Assembly (NCBI GenBank): GCA_030692145.1
Contig: JAUYCU010000084.1
Location: 1 to 7,818, forward strand
Direction: 5' to 3'
DNA: 7,818 nucleotides
Source: a bacterium
Lineage (GTDB): Bacteria; Patescibacteriota; Minisyncoccia; RBG-13-40-8-A
In this document: in pieces, positions 6,882 to 7,818 of the stretch
How the letters are laid out: every line of letters begins with the position of its first letter
Numbering within the stretch: the stretch's first letter is position 1
Translations under genes and position numbers: made by a program
The notes under the pieces: model-generated
What the model saw: the letters and a program-made list of their open reading frames with translations, nothing else
What the model was told of the DNA's origin: nothing
The model's database searches: none

Positions 6882-6926
6882 CCCGCCCGCCACGTAAGCC
6901 AGCTTACTGGCGTTTCGGGCAGGTTA
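6879..6926 (+). repeat. Long imperfect hairpin starting at the permease stop codon
   Basis: The outer stem TAAACC-type arm pairs bases 6879-6888 with 6917-6926, including the TAA stop, with one C-A mismatch. The inner stem pairs GCCA (6889-6892) with TGGC (6908-6911) and GTAAG (6894-6898) with CTTAC (6903-6907), with one bulged C and loop CCAG. A five-base bulge (6912-6916) separates inner and outer stems on the 3' side. No T-tract follows, so it is not a standard terminator. It could be an interspersed palindromic repeat or a transcript 3'-end stabiliser. Confidence 0.6.
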
Positions 6927-6941
6927 ATAAAAATTAATCCA

Positions 6942-6994
6942 ACCCTGTTAAATCCCGCGAAACGGGAGTCGCCAAAGGCGACATTTAACGGGGT
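6942..6994 (+). repeat. Three-way-junction palindromic element between permease and second DUF5666-like gene
   Basis: An outer stem pairs 6942-6953 with 6983-6994: 12 consecutive pairs, one of them T-G. It encloses two hairpins: CCCG/CGGG (6954-6957 with 6963-6966, loop CGAAA) and GTCGCC/GGCGAC (6968-6973 with 6977-6982, loop AAA). Only A6967 is unpaired at the junction, so 44 of 53 bases pair. The element ends 14 bases before the ATG at 7009. No T-tract follows. Whether it is a repeat family member, an RNA leader or both cannot be decided from this window. Confidence 0.65.
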
Positions 6995-7008
6995 AAATAA
7001 GCAAAAAC

Positions 7009-7470
7009 ATGAAAAAACTATTACCAGTTTTTATTTTAGCGGTTTTAATCATTGGAGGAGGAGCGTTTTTCGCAGGCATGAAATACGATCAAAGCAAAAA
7101 TTCTCTGGCAAGTTTACAGAATCTTACGCCGGAACAGAGACAACAAAGGATGCAGCAAGCCGGCGCTGCTGGTGGTTTTCGCGGGACAGGCGCTGGTGGA
7201 GGAGCCCGGACCGGCAGTGGATTCGTGTCGGGGGATATTATCTCCAAAAGTGATAATAGTGTTACGGTAAAGCTTCAGGATGGAGGTTCGAAAATCGTAT
7301 TTTTTTCCGATTCCACTAGTATCACAAAATCTACGGATGGAGCTTTTGGCGATTTGGAAACCGGCAAAACAATCATAGTTAATGGCATAACCAATTCCGA
7401 CGGAAGCGTTACCGCCACCAATATTCAAATCAGACCCGAGATTGGAATTCCTCAAAATATTAATCAATAA
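7009..7470 (+). CDS. Exported or membrane-anchored small protein with DUF5666-like domain
   Basis: This 153-residue protein starts MKKLLPVFIL and has a hydrophobic helix (about 4-24) that could be an uncleaved anchor or a signal peptide. No lipobox cysteine is present; the protein has no cysteine at all. Then come a Gln/Arg-rich patch (LTPEQRQQRMQQ, 39-50), a Gly/Ala-rich linker (51-71), and a beta-rich domain (72-143). The domain reads GFVSGDIISKSDNSVTVKL, FFSDSTSITKS, DLETGKTIIVNG and DGSVTATNIQIRP, the strand and turn pattern of DUF5666-like small beta-barrels. It resembles in plan, though not closely in sequence, the protein encoded at 2629-3162, so the exporter genes are bracketed by two such proteins. 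No enzymatic residues are evident. It may be co-transcribed with the permease through the structured 127-base gap or have its own transcript; no clear promoter is seen there. Confidence 0.82.
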   Translation: MKKLLPVFILAVLIIGGGAFFAGMKYDQSKNSLASLQNLTPEQRQQRMQQAGAAGGFRGTGAGGGARTGSGFVSGDIISKSDNSVTVKLQDGGSKIVFFSDSTSITKSTDGAFGDLETGKTIIVNGITNSDGSVTATNIQIRPEIGIPQNINQ

Positions 7471-7503
7471 ATACAAATCGGAGCTTTTTGAAATTCTGGT
7501 TTA

Positions 7504-7523
7504 GGCCGAAGATTTCTTCGGCC
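7504..7523 (+). terminator. Hairpin after the last exporter-associated gene, probable terminator
   Basis: GGCCGAAG (7504-7511) and CTTCGGCC (7516-7523) form a perfect 8-bp stem with loop ATTT, 33 bases past the stop at 7470. The downstream sequence CTTGCCATTTCT is only moderately T-rich, so release would be weaker than at 2126-2152. Its place between the gene end and a new promoter supports a transcript-end role. Confidence 0.55.
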
Positions 7524-7587
7524 CTTGCCATTTCTAAAATAAAATTATTGACTATTTAATCGATAAGTTTTCCAATATGTTTTTTGG

Positions 7588-7616
7588 TTGAAAAATTTAT
7601 TGCAGTTTGATAGTAT
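7588..7616 (+). promoter_or_regulatory. Sigma-70-type promoter for the downstream sugar-nucleotide gene
   Basis: A TTGAAA -35 box (7588-7593) is separated by exactly 17 bases from a TAGTAT -10 box (7611-7616), which is also preceded by TGA to form an extended -10. Transcription would start near 7623, giving a leader of about 25 bases before the ATG at 7648. It lies downstream of the hairpin at 7504-7523, consistent with a new transcription unit. Confidence 0.65.
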
Positions 7617-7647
7617 TGGATATACCGAAGAAATAACCAAAGAAATT

Positions 7648-7818
7648 ATGAAATACCTGATTTTTGGAAAAAGCAGCGGCTGGCTGGCCAGAAAATTCAA
7701 CAATTTTCTGGAAGATTCTTTGATTTCCGAAGTCGATATTACCGATTTACCGGCAATCAGGAGAGAATTGGAAGAAATTGGTCCGGAGGTAGTGATTAAT
7801 GCTGCTGGAGTTACGGGC
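7648..7818 (+). CDS. Sugar-nucleotide 4-reductase/epimerase-like protein (RmlD/UER1-like, extended SDR), 3' truncated by window edge
   Basis: The window holds 57 codons from the ATG at 7648, and the frame runs off the edge. The start MKYLIFGKSSGWLARKF is the first beta strand and nucleotide-binding turn of a Rossmann fold. IGPEVVINAAGVTG (44-57) matches the fourth strand of extended short-chain dehydrogenases. NAAGVTG is especially like the plant 3,5-epimerase/4-reductase (UER1) and related bacterial RmlD-like proteins, which make dTDP- or UDP-rhamnose and similar deoxysugars for surface glycans. The glycine turn reads G-KSS-G-WL-A instead of the usual GxxGxxG. Its own promoter and the preceding hairpin suggest a unit separate from the exporter genes. 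The catalytic YxxxK is beyond the window, so activity cannot be judged. Confidence 0.8.
   Translation, partial: MKYLIFGKSSGWLARKFNNFLEDSLISEVDITDLPAIRRELEEIGPEVVINAAGVTG

Noticed and set aside
6881..7008. CRISPR array or tRNA-like gene in the structured gap
   Set aside because: The two structured elements differ in sequence and there are no direct repeats with spacers; the three-way junction lacks tRNA arms, conserved loop bases and an acceptor end.

Overview
The window looks like a chromosomal piece of a small-genome bacterium, most likely a member of the Candidate Phyla Radiation (Patescibacteria, Parcubacteria-like). This is inference from several signs: AT-leaning composition, almost no Shine-Dalgarno sequences ahead of the genes, short gaps between co-directional genes, DUF5666-like membrane-anchored small proteins, and GC-rich palindromes in otherwise AT-rich gaps. 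TGA ends the sigma-factor gene and no gene has an internal TGA, so nothing suggests the TGA-to-glycine recoding of Gracilibacteria or Absconditabacteria. All supported genes are on the + strand.

Layout. Positions 1-1434 are the C-terminal part of a P2-like cation-transporting P-type ATPase whose start lies upstream of the window. A 148-base gap follows, with an extended -10 promoter and a GC-rich palindrome. Then comes an ECF-type sigma factor (1583-2104), closed by a clear intrinsic terminator (2126-2152). Downstream is a tight run of five genes with gaps of 20-30 bases: a small polytopic membrane protein of unknown function in the position of an anti-sigma factor (2178-2603); a single-pass membrane protein with an exported DUF5666-like domain (2629-3162); a periplasmic-adaptor-like HlyD/MacA/YknX protein (3193-4917); a MacB/LolD-type ABC ATPase (4942-5637); and a MacB-type permease (5658-6881). 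After 127 bases holding two consecutive structured palindromic elements comes a second anchored DUF5666-like protein (7009-7470). A hairpin, a good promoter and the start of a sugar-nucleotide 4-reductase/epimerase-like gene (7648 onward) end the window.

Functional reading. The adaptor, ATPase and permease form a MacAB/YknXYZ-type exporter. Such systems use ATP hydrolysis in the cytoplasm to drive conformational work on substrates at the outer face of the membrane. The sigma factor and adjoining membrane protein suggest envelope-signal control of the locus, and the two anchored DUF5666-like proteins on either side are candidate accessory subunits. The substrate cannot be read from sequence. 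The most unusual non-coding feature is a 53-base element (6942-6994) that folds on paper into a nearly perfect three-way junction; it is either an interspersed repeat or an RNA leader of the last exporter-associated gene.
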